A program made the translations under genes and the position numbers. DNA of 64,000 bases. Source: Pseudomonadota bacterium. Its GTDB lineage: Bacteria; Pseudomonadota; Gammaproteobacteria; Acidiferrobacterales; Acidiferrobacteraceae. The stretch's first letter is position 1. Each line of letters opens with the position of its first letter. Where the stretch lies: NCBI GenBank assembly GCA_021794275.1, contig JAJYRD010000021.1:38101-102100 (forward strand), in the 5' to 3' direction. This document shows, one piece after another, positions 7,840 through 17,401 of the stretch. The notes under the pieces were generated by a model, which made no database searches, was not told where the DNA came from, and was given only the letters and a program-made list of their open reading frames with translations.

Positions 7840-9050
7840 TGGATAGGGAGCGGTGTCTGTTCATAGCCGCAGGTCCCGACTGGGGGCGGCATCCTTGCAG
7901 TCTTTCCCATATCATGGATGTCGTGGTACGCGAGCACCCCGTGATCTGGATCAATAGCATAGCTCAGCGCGCCCCGCGCCTGTCGCGCCAGGATCTGGTG
8001 CGCGCCGTGCATAAGGCGATGGCATCGATCCGATCAACAAACTGCTACAAAACCGATGGACCGCTCGTGATACATCCGCGCGCCGTGCCCTACCACAAGT
8101 ACGCGCCCGTTCGTTCAGTCAACGGTTGGCTCATCACGCGCCAGTTGAAGCCGCTGCTCGCCCGTTTTGCAGGCCACAAAGTCGTATTAGTGGCCACCAA
8201 TCCCGCGGCGGTGGCGCTTGCCAACAGTCTGCGGCCCGATGCCACAATTTATTTCTGCATGGATGATTACGCGCGTATGCAGGATTCGGATACGCGCCTG
8301 ATAGAGGTGTGCGAGCAATTGATGTTAGCGCGCGCGGATGCCACCGTGGTGACGGCGCGGACCCTCGTGGAAAGCAAGACTTGGCGCGGCAAGACCCCCA
8401 TATACCTGCCCCAGGGTGTCGACGCTGGGCATTTCCAAAGGCGCGCAGAGCCGCAGGCGCGCCTTGCGGCTCTGCCCCGCCCGATCATAGGATTCCAGGG
8501 CATCATCGGCGCCCGTGTCGACATCGAGCTTCTTGAGAAGATCGCACGGGCATTCCCGTGGGCCTCGCTCGTCCTTGTAGGGAAGGAGGAGGTGGACATA
8601 ACGCCCCTGAAACGCCTTCCCAATGTGCATGCCGTGGGGCCCGTCCCCTATGCCGATCTGCCCTCTGTCATACAGATCTTCGACGTGGGGCTCGTGGCCT
8701 ATCGCAACGATGCCCATGTGGCAAGCGTCAATCCCTTGAAGCTGCTGGAATACCTCGCGCTGGGCCAGGAGGTTGTATCGGTTTATCTTCCCGAGCTCGT
8801 GGCGCACGGGGAATATGTGCGCTGGGCGCGTAGCCACGACGAGTACCTGGCCGTTCTCGGCGAGCTGCTGGGCCGCCACCCATTCGACCCCGCGGACAAG
8901 GCCCGGCGGGTGGCCTATGCGACGTCGCACTCCTGGGCGGCGCGGGCCCGCGACTTTCTCGCCCTGTGCGCCAATCTTCTGGCTATGCCAGGCTCCGCCA
9001 CCCCCACCCAAGACGGCACCGAAGAGGGTCGCCAAAGGACGCTCGTATGA
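7839..9050 (+). CDS. Glycosyltransferase (GT-B fold, family 1/4-like)
   Basis: 403 residues from the ATG at 7839, which shares its first base with the preceding stop. The N-terminal half has the divergent start seen in exopolysaccharide-locus transferases (F-I-A-A-G-P-D-W-G-R-H-P), and the C-terminal half has I-G-F-Q-G-I-I-G, L-V-G-K-E-E and S-V-N-P-L-K-L-L-E-Y-L-A-L-G, a donor-binding motif equivalent to E-x7-E with an N-P-L-K-L-E variant. It resembles TuaH/teichuronic-acid-type transferases. The C terminus ends in a low-complexity tail. Confidence 0.82.
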   Translation: MDRERCLFIAAGPDWGRHPCSLSHIMDVVVREHPVIWINSIAQRAPRLSRQDLVRAVHKAMASIRSTNCYKTDGPLVIHPRAVPYHKYAPVRSVNGWLITRQLKPLLARFAGHKVVLVATNPAAVALANSLRPDATIYFCMDDYARMQDSDTRLIEVCEQLMLARADATVVTARTLVESKTWRGKTPIYLPQGVDAGHFQRRAEPQARLAALPRPIIGFQGIIGARVDIELLEKIARAFPWASLVLVGKEEVDITPLKRLPNVHAVGPVPYADLPSVIQIFDVGLVAYRNDAHVASVNPLKLLEYLALGQEVVSVYLPELVAHGEYVRWARSHDEYLAVLGELLGRHPFDPADKARRVAYATSHSWAARARDFLALCANLLAMPGSATPTQDGTEEGRQRTLV

Positions 9051-9814
9051 CTGTGGTTTTCATGCATCATGATGTGATCGACGCGTCCAAAAGCCCGAAG
9101 TCGGGGTTCTACGGGGCGGGGGCCGAGGTTTATAAGGTCACGCTTGCGCGTTTTCGCGAACAGATCGCGGGGCTTGCCGCCGCGTTTCCCGGCAAAGTCC
9201 CGGCGCTCGAGGCGGACGCCCCCTTCGCGCTCACGTTCGACGACGGCGGGCTGTCTGCTACCGAGGTGGTGGCGGAGGCGCTTGCGGAGCGTGGATGGAA
9301 GGCGCACTTTTTCGTGACGACGGGGCTGCTTGGCATGCCTGGTTTCGTGTCGGTCTCGGGGTTGCGGACGCTCGTCGCGCACGGCCATACGGTAGGGACG
9401 CACACGGTGACCCATCCGCACCGGCTTCAGGCGCTGCCATATCCCCATATCGTGCGTGAATGGCAGGATAGCCGCGCGCGCCTCGCGGATCTGCTCGGTA
9501 GGCCCGTGGTCTGCGGTTCGGTGCCCGGAGGTTATTGCAATCGCGCCGTGCGCAGGGCGGCGGCGCAGGCCGGCCTGTCCTTGCTTTTCACCTCAGAGCC
9601 CACGATCCGGCGCTACGAGAGCGATGGGGTGACCGTATGGGGTCGCTTCGCGGTATTGGGACGCGATCCTGCAGAAAGCGCGGTACGGATCGCGCAGCGG
9701 GCCTCGGCGCGAGGGGTGAGGGCGTTACGCTGGCAGGCCCTAGGTGTGGCCAAGAACGCCCTCGGGCCCGCTTATCCCGCCCTGCGTGAAGGGCTCTTGC
9801 GATTGCGGGCTTAA
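9047..9814 (+). CDS. Polysaccharide deacetylase (NodB homology domain)
   Basis: 255 residues; start at ATG 9047, overlapping the upstream stop by 4 bp. The NodB motifs are visible: T-F-D-D-G (Asp65 catalytic base, Asp66 metal ligand) and H-T-V-T-H-P (His119 and His123 metal ligands). The third motif is unusual (V-P-G-G-Y instead of R-P-P-x-G), so the substrate groove is divergent. No signal peptide is seen, so it probably deacetylates a cytoplasmic or lipid-linked N-acetyl sugar. Deacetylation plus the two acyltransferases suggests an N-acyl exchange on one sugar; that is inference. Confidence 0.85.
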   Translation: MTVVFMHHDVIDASKSPKSGFYGAGAEVYKVTLARFREQIAGLAAAFPGKVPALEADAPFALTFDDGGLSATEVVAEALAERGWKAHFFVTTGLLGMPGFVSVSGLRTLVAHGHTVGTHTVTHPHRLQALPYPHIVREWQDSRARLADLLGRPVVCGSVPGGYCNRAVRRAAAQAGLSLLFTSEPTIRRYESDGVTVWGRFAVLGRDPAESAVRIAQRASARGVRALRWQALGVAKNALGPAYPALREGLLRLRA

Positions 9815-9820
9815 AGAGGG

Positions 9821-10939
9821 ATGACCAAAAGCATGAAGCGACAAGATGTGGTAGTGGAGGTTATCTACGCACCGCTCGTGGGTGGCTCGGAGATGCTCGC
9901 TTTCAATCTCTGTAGGGAGTGGCAGGCAAGTGGCATCAAGGCGCGTATCTGTTGTCTCTATGAGCGCTCCGGCGCCCTGACGAGCTCCTTTGACGAGGCC
10001 GGGATTCCCTACGACCTCCTCGATATCGGCGGACACGGTCTCCTGGGCCGCTGGCTGCGCACGACGCGGTATTTTCTGCGCGTACGGCCCCGCGCGATTC
10101 ATGTGCATCATCTGGGGTCGCTCGTGAACGTCCTGCTGCCTGCCTATGTCGCCGGGTGCTTCAATATCGTCTATACCGAGCACTCCGCTTATGCGATCGC
10201 GCGTACGCGGTGGATGCAGCGCGCGCTGCCGATCGTGAGCCGGCTTGTGAAACGTTTCACTTGCGTATCGCGCAACCTCGCGGACTTCTTCACGACGCTC
10301 GGTGTACCCAAGGATCGGATGCTCACTATTTATAACGGTGTGGATGTCGAGCGCTACAAGCCCGGTACGCCACGTCCCGAGGTGTGTCCCGTTGTGCGCA
10401 TAGGCGCAGTAGGCAGGCTCGTGGGAGAAAAGGATTACCCGACGCTGCTTTCGGCGCTCGCCATCCTGAAGGAAAAGAACGTGCGCTTTTTCGCCGAAAT
10501 CGCGGGAGACGGGCCGCTTGCCGACGAGTTGAAGGAGCGCGCCCAGGCCTTGGGCCTGCGGGACGTTCTTGCGTTTCGCGGCTCCTGCGACAACGTGCCG
10601 GCATTCCTGCGTGATCTCGACATCTATGTCCTGAGTTCGCGCCACGAGGGTATGCCGATCGCCGTGCTGGAGGCCATGGCGACAGCATTGCCGGTGGTGG
10701 CGACGCGCATCACTGCCATTCCCGAAATCATAGAGGACGGACGCACGGGGGTCTTGGTACCGCCCGGGGATCCCTTGGCCATGGCTGAGGCCATCGCCGC
10801 CCTGGCCGCCGACGGAATCCGGCGGCGGGCGCTCGGGGAAGCGGCGCGCGACGTTGTGCGGCTCCAGTATACGATTGCCGGCACGAGTCGGTCCTATGCC
10901 GCGGAGCTTGGCATGCGGGTGCGGAGGAAGATAGGATGA
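9821..10939 (+). CDS. Glycosyltransferase family 4
   Basis: 372 residues (ATG at 9821; a second ATG at 9833 is possible). The N-terminal domain carries L-V-G-G-S-E-M-L-A-F-N-L, the glycine-rich acceptor-side motif; the C-terminal domain has G-A-V-G-R-L-V-G-E-K-D-Y and E-G-M-P-I-A-V-L-E-A-M (Glu276/Glu284). The order of the motifs and the length are normal for GT4. It overlaps the following DUF4091 gene by 4 bp, so that secreted protein is part of the same transcript. Confidence 0.88.
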   Translation: MTKSMKRQDVVVEVIYAPLVGGSEMLAFNLCREWQASGIKARICCLYERSGALTSSFDEAGIPYDLLDIGGHGLLGRWLRTTRYFLRVRPRAIHVHHLGSLVNVLLPAYVAGCFNIVYTEHSAYAIARTRWMQRALPIVSRLVKRFTCVSRNLADFFTTLGVPKDRMLTIYNGVDVERYKPGTPRPEVCPVVRIGAVGRLVGEKDYPTLLSALAILKEKNVRFFAEIAGDGPLADELKERAQALGLRDVLAFRGSCDNVPAFLRDLDIYVLSSRHEGMPIAVLEAMATALPVVATRITAIPEIIEDGRTGVLVPPGDPLAMAEAIAALAADGIRRRALGEAARDVVRLQYTIAGTSRSYAAELGMRVRRKIG

Positions 10940-12651
10940 GGCAGGTACTCCTGGCGAGTTGTCTTTTATGGACGGTCGTGGCGCAGGCGCATCTGGCCGT
11001 TTGGTTGAGCCATAGCACCCACAAGATCCGTCCGGATACGCGCGCCGTCGCGCGCCCGGCGATTCGTTTGTTTGCCGCGCACGGGGAATACGCGGCCATG
11101 CAGATATCTCTGAGGGCGGATCATCCCCTAAAAGTGTTACGCATCGTGCCAAGCGCCCTCGAGGATGGCCAATCCGTCATCGGCCGCTGGCAGATGACGG
11201 TCTATCGCGAGGCCTTTATCAGGACAATCCACCCGACCAATGTCGTCGCACCGGTCGGCTTATGGCCGGACGCCCTCATACCGACCGTCGACAACTACTA
11301 CCATGAGCGACGCGACGCGCTGCCATGGCGAGTTCCTAGGCGGTTCACCCAAAGCTTTTGGATCGACATCTACGTGCCTCGTACAGCGGGGTCCGGACAT
11401 TATCGCGGGACCGTCGCGGTAACGGTCCACGCCCATGGCCGCGATGAGGTGCGCGTTCTGCGCGTACGTCTGCGCGTGCTTCCGTTCGCCATTCCCGCGA
11501 CGTCCTCACTACCATCAAGCTTCGGCTTCGATGGGGCACCGCTTTCCCTTGTGTTCCGTGGACGCTACGGCGCGCTTTCGAATGCAAAACTCATGCATCT
11601 CACGCAGCTTTTCGATACCGCCGCGCTCAAGGATCGCATTGCCTTGGGCGGCGGGTCCGGGATACCGGCACCGATGCGCTGGAGGCATGGTCACCTCTTC
11701 GTCAATTGGCACGAGTATGACGAGGAAGTCCGGCCGTTCATGACCGGTTGCAAGGCTGCGCACGGCGCACGGTGGCGCGAGACCGACGTCCGGTGGCTTA
11801 CGCACGTGTTCTATCACAAAATGCCCCGTCGCGAGCAGATCGCGTATTTCCGTGCATGGGCGCGGCACTTCCGGCGCGAGCATTGGCATGTGGGCCTCTA
11901 CGCGCTCGGTTTAGACGAACCGCACTCGCGCAAGCAGTTTGCGCTGGCCGACCGTCGCGCCGCTGTCATGCGCCGCGCCACGCGGGCGGTTCGGCCGATG
12001 GTCACGAGCGCGAGCGTCCATAAGCTCGATCTAAAGAACTTCGGCATCCTTTGCCCCGTCATAAACGACGTGGAAGGTCTGAACAACGTGAATAAAAGGG
12101 GGATGCTCGGTCTCTATGCCAAAAAATATCACCTGAAGCTCTGGTGGTACCAGTCGTGCATGAGTCACGGCTGCTGGATCGTCGGCAGAAGAAGCAGCCT
12201 TGGATGGCCGAGCTATATGATAGACCAGCCCGCGATCTACAATCGTATAATGCCCTGGCTTACGTGGAAGTATCACATGCAGGGCGAGCTGTATTACGAC
12301 ACCGACATAGGCTTTAGCATGGGTCATAAGAACCCATGGACGGATCAGTACCATTTCGGGGGCAATGGCGATGGGACGCTCTTTTACCCCGGTCGCCCGT
12401 CGGTCATAGGGGGTAAGCGCGATATTCCCATCCAGAGCATCCGTCTGATGATGATACGCGCCGGCTACCAAGACTACGAATACCTGCACATGGCCTCGCG
12501 CCTCTATGGACGCGAGGCGGTTTTGCGGGTCATAGACGGCGCGATCCGCTCTACGCACAGCTGGACCAAGAAGCCGGCGGTCCTGCGCGCGCTCAAATGG
12601 AAGATCGCTACAATGATCATGCGACGGCTGGGCGGGAAATCTGCTCACTGA
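10936..12651 (+). CDS. Secreted DUF4091 (glycoside-hydrolase-like) protein
   Basis: 571 residues with a short signal peptide (hydrophobic residues 4–16, A-Q-A cleavage site near 18). The C-terminal third has the DUF4091 signature: W-T-D-Q-Y-H-F-G-G-N-G-D-G-T-L-F-Y-P-G, then S-I-R-L-M-M-I-R-A-G-Y-Q-D-Y-E-Y-L. The fold is a TIM-barrel related to glycoside hydrolases; a L-D-E-P motif near residue 328 could carry an acidic catalytic residue. Periplasmic or secreted location plus co-transcription with the polymer genes suggests trimming, editing or release of the exopolysaccharide. No activity is established for most members. Confidence 0.8.
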   Translation: MRQVLLASCLLWTVVAQAHLAVWLSHSTHKIRPDTRAVARPAIRLFAAHGEYAAMQISLRADHPLKVLRIVPSALEDGQSVIGRWQMTVYREAFIRTIHPTNVVAPVGLWPDALIPTVDNYYHERRDALPWRVPRRFTQSFWIDIYVPRTAGSGHYRGTVAVTVHAHGRDEVRVLRVRLRVLPFAIPATSSLPSSFGFDGAPLSLVFRGRYGALSNAKLMHLTQLFDTAALKDRIALGGGSGIPAPMRWRHGHLFVNWHEYDEEVRPFMTGCKAAHGARWRETDVRWLTHVFYHKMPRREQIAYFRAWARHFRREHWHVGLYALGLDEPHSRKQFALADRRAAVMRRATRAVRPMVTSASVHKLDLKNFGILCPVINDVEGLNNVNKRGMLGLYAKKYHLKLWWYQSCMSHGCWIVGRRSSLGWPSYMIDQPAIYNRIMPWLTWKYHMQGELYYDTDIGFSMGHKNPWTDQYHFGGNGDGTLFYPGRPSVIGGKRDIPIQSIRLMMIRAGYQDYEYLHMASRLYGREAVLRVIDGAIRSTHSWTKKPAVLRALKWKIATMIMRRLGGKSAH

Positions 12652-12785
12652 TCTATGGCGTGTCGCGCGCCGCCCGATCCCTTGCGGGGCCCTGCGCGCC
12701 AAACCCTGCGCCGGCCCGCATCATCTGGGGCCTATTGTCTGCGAGGGACGGGGTTCACGGAACGGGAGGGGGGTGTGGAAAGCCT

Positions 12786-12806
12786 GCGCGGCCGGATCGG
12801 CCGCGC
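12786..12806. terminator. GC-rich hairpin between convergent genes
   Basis: A 9-bp perfect inverted repeat (GCGCGGCCG / CGGCCGCGC) with a 3-nt loop, 7 bp from the stop of the minus-strand KGG gene and 134 bp after the polysaccharide operon. It has no clean T tract on either side, so it is a candidate bidirectional stop rather than a canonical intrinsic terminator. Confidence 0.4.
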
Positions 12807-12813
12807 CTTCACC

Positions 12814-13182
12814 TTACGAGGATTTACCGCCCTTCGATCCGCCGTGGTGCGCGGCCGTCGGCTCGCCGGTGTCGCTTTCGCCGCGTTTTACTTGCGGTTC
12901 GGCTTTGTGGCCTTCCGAGTATTCCTCGCCGCTTTGGCGCGCCCGCGTGTCCCATCCGCCATGGGAACTCTCGCCGCCTTTGCGTCCTATGGCAGCCATA
13001 TGCTCGCGATTCTGACTCACCGCCTCGCCGCCTTTGCGTCCCGCCTCGCGCGCCTCCTCGGGCGTAAACTCGTGAGCGGTGCCCTTCTCGTGCGCCGCTT
13101 TGCCGCCCTTGCTGGCGATCTCGCGTTGCTTGTTGGCGTCCATCGCCGCAAAGCCACGCTTACTTTTTCGCTCGTTCGGCAT
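12814..13182 (-). CDS. KGG-repeat stress-associated protein (YciG/GsiB-like)
   Basis: 122 residues, very hydrophilic. Short repeats built on K-G-G recur: I-A-S-K-G-G-K-A-A-H, E-A-G-R-K-G-G-E-A-V, A-I-G-R-K-G-G-E-S-S-H-G-G, and a C-terminal G-S-K-G-G-K-S-S. This repeat defines the KGG (con-10/GsiB/YciG) family of small, probably disordered proteins induced by general stress, desiccation or starvation. A good AAGGAG site precedes the ATG. It lies on the opposite strand from the polysaccharide operon. Molecular role is not established for the family. Confidence 0.85.
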   Translation of the reverse strand: MPNERKSKRGFAAMDANKQREIASKGGKAAHEKGTAHEFTPEEAREAGRKGGEAVSQNREHMAAIGRKGGESSHGGWDTRARQSGEEYSEGHKAEPQVKRGESDTGEPTAAHHGGSKGGKSS

Positions 13183-13432
13183 GAAGTCTGTCTCCTTGTC
13201 GTCTGAATTGATACACGAAATGAACCTCCTGCGGGAGGCGAATAACGATGGAGGCAGTCTAGGAGATGCGCTTTAGGCCGTCATCGGACAAAGGCCCGAT
13301 ATTGTGTGGAGAGCCGGAAAAAACCACAAATTAATGGTTTGGGACCACTACTAAGGGCGTTGATAGAACTAGGACCGTGGAAATAACGACTCCAGGAAAA
13401 CCCTGGGGTTTGTTTGCGGCGCCCTCTGGACG
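13183..13432. other. Non-coding stretch upstream of the KGG gene
   Basis: No convincing gene. It should contain the promoter of the minus-strand KGG gene. The AT-rich part at 13310–13345 (ACCACAAATTAATGGTTTGG, a short imperfect palindrome) differs from the surrounding GC-rich DNA and could be regulatory. The small open frames here lack ribosome binding sites. Confidence 0.4.
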
Positions 13433-13469
13433 AAAAAAAACCTCCGGACTAGGGGGGGAAAGCCGGAGG
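13433..13469 (-). terminator. Intrinsic terminator for the minus-strand epimerase gene
   Basis: Reading the minus strand, a 7-bp stem CCTCCGG/CCGGAGG around a C-rich loop is followed at once by eight T (the A8 run at 13433–13440). This is a canonical rho-independent terminator. It lies about 230 bp beyond the stop codon of the epimerase at 13698–14642, leaving a long 3' untranslated region. Confidence 0.75.
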
Positions 13470-13697
13470 TCGTAAAGGCCTTAATAGGTTTAAGGCGCCG
13501 CTCAGGGAGGAGGACGAGCGGAATCGTCATTATTGGGAAACGGGGCCGGCGGAACATCGGACGAAAGTCGGAGCGCTGGCGGCGCCAGGCGCCTGGTGTA
13601 TGGCTCGTGGTGCGGCCTTACGGTCGGACGTGAAAGCGGCGGGATGGTGGTGGTGAAAGGGGCAGCCGCCCACACGCGGGCGGCTGCGGGCAGAGAA

Positions 13698-14642
13698 TCA
13701 GGTGCCGCAGCGCCCGAGGGGCGCGCGGTCGCCCAGCAGGTGGCCGAGACCCACAGGCAGGGGGGTGGCGGGCGCGAGGCCCAGAAGGGTGCGCAGGCGC
13801 GTGATATCGGCGCAGGAGCGCCGTATGTCGCCGGGCCGGTCCGGGCGGAATTCCCGGAGGATGCGCCGCCCGGCCAGACCCTCGAACGCGTCTATGAGCG
13901 CGAGGAGGTCTTGCTCGATGCCGGTGCCGACGTTCATGACCGCGCAGGAGAGGTCGCCGCGCATCAGGGCGCGCACTAGGACCTCGACCAAGTCATCGAC
14001 ATAGACGAAGTCGCGCGTCTGGCGGCCGTCGCCATAGACCACGAATGGGGCGCCCGCCGCCAGCCGATCGGCAAAGAGGCTTATGACGCCCGAGTAGGGC
14101 GAACTTGCATCCTGCCTCGGGCCATAAATGTTGAAGAAACGAAAGGCCGTTGTATTCAGGCTCCGCGTACGGGCGAAATACGAGAGGTAATGCTCGCCCG
14201 CGAGCTTGTCGGCGGCATAGGGGGACAGTGGCGCGGGTGTCGCAGTCTCGGAGACCGGCGTCGGCGCCTCGTCGCCGTAAACCGCGGCGGAACTGGCATA
14301 GAGTACGCGGCCGACATCGCAGGACGCGGCCGCCATCAGGCAATTCAAGGTCCCGCCGAGGTTCGTGGCATGGGTCCCGAGTGGATCTTGCATGCTTGCC
14401 TGCACTGACGCCACCGCGGCCAGATGCACGATGGCATCCATGCCACGCGTGGCGGACGCGAGCGCCTCCCCGTCGCGGACGTCCGCCACGAGCAGACGCG
14501 CGGCGGACGCGGGGCCCCGCAGGTTTTCTCGCTTGCCCGTGGAGAGATTGTCGAAAAGCGTTACAGAGTGCCCATCGACCACGAGGCGGTCGGCGAGGTG
14601 GGAGCCGATAAATCCGGCGCCCCCTGTTATCAAGACCTTCAT
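13698..14642 (-). CDS. NAD-dependent nucleotide-sugar epimerase (UDP-glucose/GlcNAc 4-epimerase type)
   Basis: 314 residues from the ATG at 14642, which has an AAAGGTG site; 22 upstream in-frame codons are not family-like. Extended short-chain dehydrogenase: G-G-A-G-F-I-G-S-H (NAD-binding, residues 7–15), the V-L-Y-A-S-S-A-A-V-Y-G active-site Ser, and S-P-Y-A-A-D-K catalytic Tyr/Lys, then G-D-G-R-Q-T-R-D-F-V-Y-V-D-D. This is the GalE/WbpP/Gne group and would supply UDP-Gal or UDP-GalNAc-type sugars for the adjacent polymer locus. Exact epimer specificity cannot be read. Confidence 0.85.
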   Translation of the reverse strand: MKVLITGGAGFIGSHLADRLVVDGHSVTLFDNLSTGKRENLRGPASAARLLVADVRDGEALASATRGMDAIVHLAAVASVQASMQDPLGTHATNLGGTLNCLMAAASCDVGRVLYASSAAVYGDEAPTPVSETATPAPLSPYAADKLAGEHYLSYFARTRSLNTTAFRFFNIYGPRQDASSPYSGVISLFADRLAAGAPFVVYGDGRQTRDFVYVDDLVEVLVRALMRGDLSCAVMNVGTGIEQDLLALIDAFEGLAGRRILREFRPDRPGDIRRSCADITRLRTLLGLAPATPLPVGLGHLLGDRAPLGRCGT

Positions 14643-14835
14643 GACTACACCTTTTAGGGCCGTGCGCCCGTAGATTTTAGAAAGACGGCACTCATGGTGG
14701 GGGCGCACGGCTTAGCACGCTATCCAGCTTTCGGCGTATTGCCGTGGAAGCTTCTGGCCAGTAGCGTGGCGGCCTGAAGCGTTCGCCCATCGGGGCGATT
14801 CGCATGGAAAATTCATGGATGAATAGGGACGTTCT

Positions 14836-16116
14836 ATGCGCACAGTGGCGGTGGTGGGATTGGGCTATGTCGGTCTACCCTTGGCGGTGGCCTTCGGCAA
14901 AAAGGGTCGAACGATAGGCTTTGATCTCGACGAGAGCAAAGTCGACAGCTATCGGCATTATTGCGATCCAACGGGCGAGGTGACAAGCGACGAATTGCGT
15001 GAGGCGCGCCACCTGTCGGTGACCACCGACCCGAGCGCGTTGGCGGAGGCAGATTTTGTTGTGGTCGCTGTGCCGACCCCGATTGATGCCGCACATCAGC
15101 CTGATTTCGGACCGCTCGTACGCTCGAGTCGCACAGTGGGGGACCACTTAAAAAAGGGTGCCGTGGTCGTCTATGAGTCCACCGTCTACCCGGGCGCCAC
15201 GGAGGAGATCTGTGTCCCCATCCTCGAGCAGCGCTCGGGCCTGAGTTTTCGGCGCGATTTTCATGTCGGCTACTCGCCTGAACGGATCAACCCGGGCGAC
15301 CGCGAGCATACGCTCACGCGCATAACGAAAATCGTCGCAGGCGATGATGCCGAGACCTTGGAGAAGGTCGCGGGCCTGTATGGATCGATCATCGAGGCGG
15401 GCGTCTACCGGGCCTCGTCCATCAAGGTGGCTGAGGCCGCCAAGGTGATCGAAAACACGCAGCGCGATCTCAATATCGCGCTCATGAACGAATTGTCGAT
15501 CTTGTTCCACAAGCTCGATCTTGATACCGGGGAAGTCTTGGCGGCAGCCGGCACGAAGTGGAATTTCCTGCCATTCCGTCCCGGGCTTGTGGGCGGCCAT
15601 TGCATCGGCGTAGATCCGTATTATCTGACCCACAAGGCCGATAAGGTGGGCTACCACCCGCAAGTCATCCTCGCCGGGCGGCGCATCAACGACGGCATGG
15701 GAAAATATGTGGCCGAGCAGACCATCAAGCAGATGATACGCACAGGGAGTGCGGTGAAGGGCGCCCGCGTCAATGTGCTCGGGCTCACTTTCAAGGAGAA
15801 CTGCCCGGATCTGCGCAATTCACGTGTCATAGACGTCATAAATGAACTCCGCTCCTACGGCGTCGAGGTCTTCGTGCACGATCCGGTGCCGGAACAGGAG
15901 GAGGCCAAGGAAGAGTACGGGATCACGCTTTCACCGTGGGAGGATCTGCCAGTGGCCGATGCCATGATCGTGGCGGTGGCTCATAAGGACTTTCTCGCCC
16001 GCGACACCGAGTCATTGGCGACCAAAATCAAGCCGGGCGGGGTATTTTCCGACGTGAAGTCGCAATTCGACGTTGGGGCACTCTCGGCATGCGGCTTGAC
16101 GGTGTGGCGGCTATAA
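14836..16116 (+). CDS. UDP-sugar 6-dehydrogenase (TviB/WbpA/WbpO-type)
   Basis: 426 residues. N-terminal NAD-binding domain V-V-G-L-G-Y-V-G-L-P-L, the central A-E-A-A-K-V-I-E-N-T-Q-R-D-L-N-I-A helix, the catalytic G-G-H-C-I-G-V-D-P-Y-Y (Cys256), and the C-terminal UDP-binding domain with G-L-T-F-K-E-N-C-P-D-L-R-N-S. These are the hallmarks of the four-electron oxidation of UDP-HexNAc (or UDP-Glc) to the uronate. The E-N-T-Q-R-D-L-N-I-A form is typical of the UDP-N-acetylhexosamine dehydrogenases for capsule and Vi antigen. Paired with the 4-epimerase 45 bp downstream. Confidence 0.88.
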   Translation: MRTVAVVGLGYVGLPLAVAFGKKGRTIGFDLDESKVDSYRHYCDPTGEVTSDELREARHLSVTTDPSALAEADFVVVAVPTPIDAAHQPDFGPLVRSSRTVGDHLKKGAVVVYESTVYPGATEEICVPILEQRSGLSFRRDFHVGYSPERINPGDREHTLTRITKIVAGDDAETLEKVAGLYGSIIEAGVYRASSIKVAEAAKVIENTQRDLNIALMNELSILFHKLDLDTGEVLAAAGTKWNFLPFRPGLVGGHCIGVDPYYLTHKADKVGYHPQVILAGRRINDGMGKYVAEQTIKQMIRTGSAVKGARVNVLGLTFKENCPDLRNSRVIDVINELRSYGVEVFVHDPVPEQEEAKEEYGITLSPWEDLPVADAMIVAVAHKDFLARDTESLATKIKPGGVFSDVKSQFDVGALSACGLTVWRL

Positions 16117-16160
16117 TGACGCCACGGCATAATGCCCGCGTATGACACAAGGACGATGAC

Positions 16161-17195
16161 ATGCATATTCTGATTACCGGAGCGGCCGGCTTTATCGGCT
16201 CGACGCTGGCCCACAGGTTGCTTGCGCGCGGTGATACCGTGACGGGCGTGGACAATCTGAACGATTATTACTCGGTGGACCTGAAAAAGGCGCGGCTTGC
16301 GCGTCTACAGGCCCTGCCTGGCTTCACGTTCAAATATCTGGACATCGCGGATCGCAAGGCCACGGCTGAGCTTTTTCGAGCCGAGCACTTCGACGCGGTC
16401 ATGAATCTTGCTGCGCAGGCCGGCGTTCGGCACTCCCTGAAGGATCCGCATGCCTATGTGGATGCCAACATCGTGGGTTTCGTGAATCTGCTCGAGGGCG
16501 CCCGTCACACCGAGGTCGGCCACTTCGTCTACGCCTCGTCGAGTTCGGTGTATGGATCCAACAGCCGGCAGCCGTTCTCGGAGCACGACTCGGTGGGCCA
16601 TCCGGTTTCGCTCTACGCGGCCAGTAAGCGCGCCAACGAACTCATGGCCCACAGTTATGCCCACCTGTTTCGTCTGCCATGCACGGGATTGCGGTTTTTT
16701 ACCGTGTACGGGCCCTGGGGGCGCCCCGACATGGCGCTCTTCTTGTTTACGAAGGGGATACTCGAAGGCACGCCCATCAAGGTATTCAATCACGGCCAAA
16801 TGGTGCGCGACTTCACATACATCGATGATATCGTCGAGGGTGTCGTGCGGGTGATCGACAAGCCGGCGCGCCCGGCTGAAGGCTGGTCGCCATCGAATCC
16901 CGATCCAGCTACGAGCAACGCGCCATTCCGGCTCTACAATATCGGGAACAACAAGCCAGTCGAGCTCATGCATTACCTCCGGGTTCTTGAAGAGTGCCTC
17001 GGTCGCAAGGCCCGGATCGAGATGTTGCCCATGCAGCCGGGGGATGTGCCGTCGACGATAGCGAGCGTCGATGACCTCGCCGCCGACCTGGGCTTTAGGC
17101 CCACCACGTCGGTCGAGACTGGCATCGCCCGTTTCGTTGAATGGTATCTCGAGCATATGCACACGCCGGCGGCGGAGCTGCGCGAGCCTGCGTAG
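16161..17195 (+). CDS. UDP-glucuronate 4-epimerase-type enzyme (CapI/LspL)
   Basis: 344 residues. [11 protein letters not shown] motif, [23 protein letters not shown] and the Y-A-A-S-K catalytic pair (Tyr152/Lys156), then [13 protein letters not shown] and [10 protein letters not shown]. The N-D-Y-Y and G-P-W-G-R-P-D-M signatures are specific to the uronate 4-epimerases. Directly downstream of a UDP-sugar dehydrogenase, it would convert the UDP-uronate to its 4-epimer for polymer assembly. Confidence 0.88.
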   Translation: MHILITGAAGFIGSTLAHRLLARGDTVTGVDNLNDYYSVDLKKARLARLQALPGFTFKYLDIADRKATAELFRAEHFDAVMNLAAQAGVRHSLKDPHAYVDANIVGFVNLLEGARHTEVGHFVYASSSSVYGSNSRQPFSEHDSVGHPVSLYAASKRANELMAHSYAHLFRLPCTGLRFFTVYGPWGRPDMALFLFTKGILEGTPIKVFNHGQMVRDFTYIDDIVEGVVRVIDKPARPAEGWSPSNPDPATSNAPFRLYNIGNNKPVELMHYLRVLEECLGRKARIEMLPMQPGDVPSTIASVDDLAADLGFRPTTSVETGIARFVEWYLEHMHTPAAELREPA

Positions 17196-17249
17196 GGGCC
17201 GGCGTCGCCCGCGCCATTTCTTTTCGGGTATAACCACCATCATCGGCGG

Positions 17250-17277
17250 CCAAGCCTGGCCCGAGGCCCGGGCTTGG
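17250..17277. terminator. Hairpin between convergent genes
   Basis: A 10-bp stem (CCAAGCCTGG with CCGGGCTTGG, one G·T pair) and an 8-nt loop, between the converging epimerase (+) and cnoX (−). No T run on either side, so termination activity is only probable. Confidence 0.35.
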
Positions 17278-17401
17278 TAGGCCGCGGGGCCGGTGTCGGG
17301 GGTTGAGCGAAGCGCGGGATCGCACCCGAGGCCGGGTCCGCGCCCCCGCCGCACTGATGCATGCGGACAAGCCGATGGTGGCGCGGGCTTGGCGAGGCCC
17401 T

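Noticed and set aside
13369..13557. A 62-codon minus-strand frame
   Set aside because: It runs straight through the intrinsic terminator hairpin and T tract; not coding.
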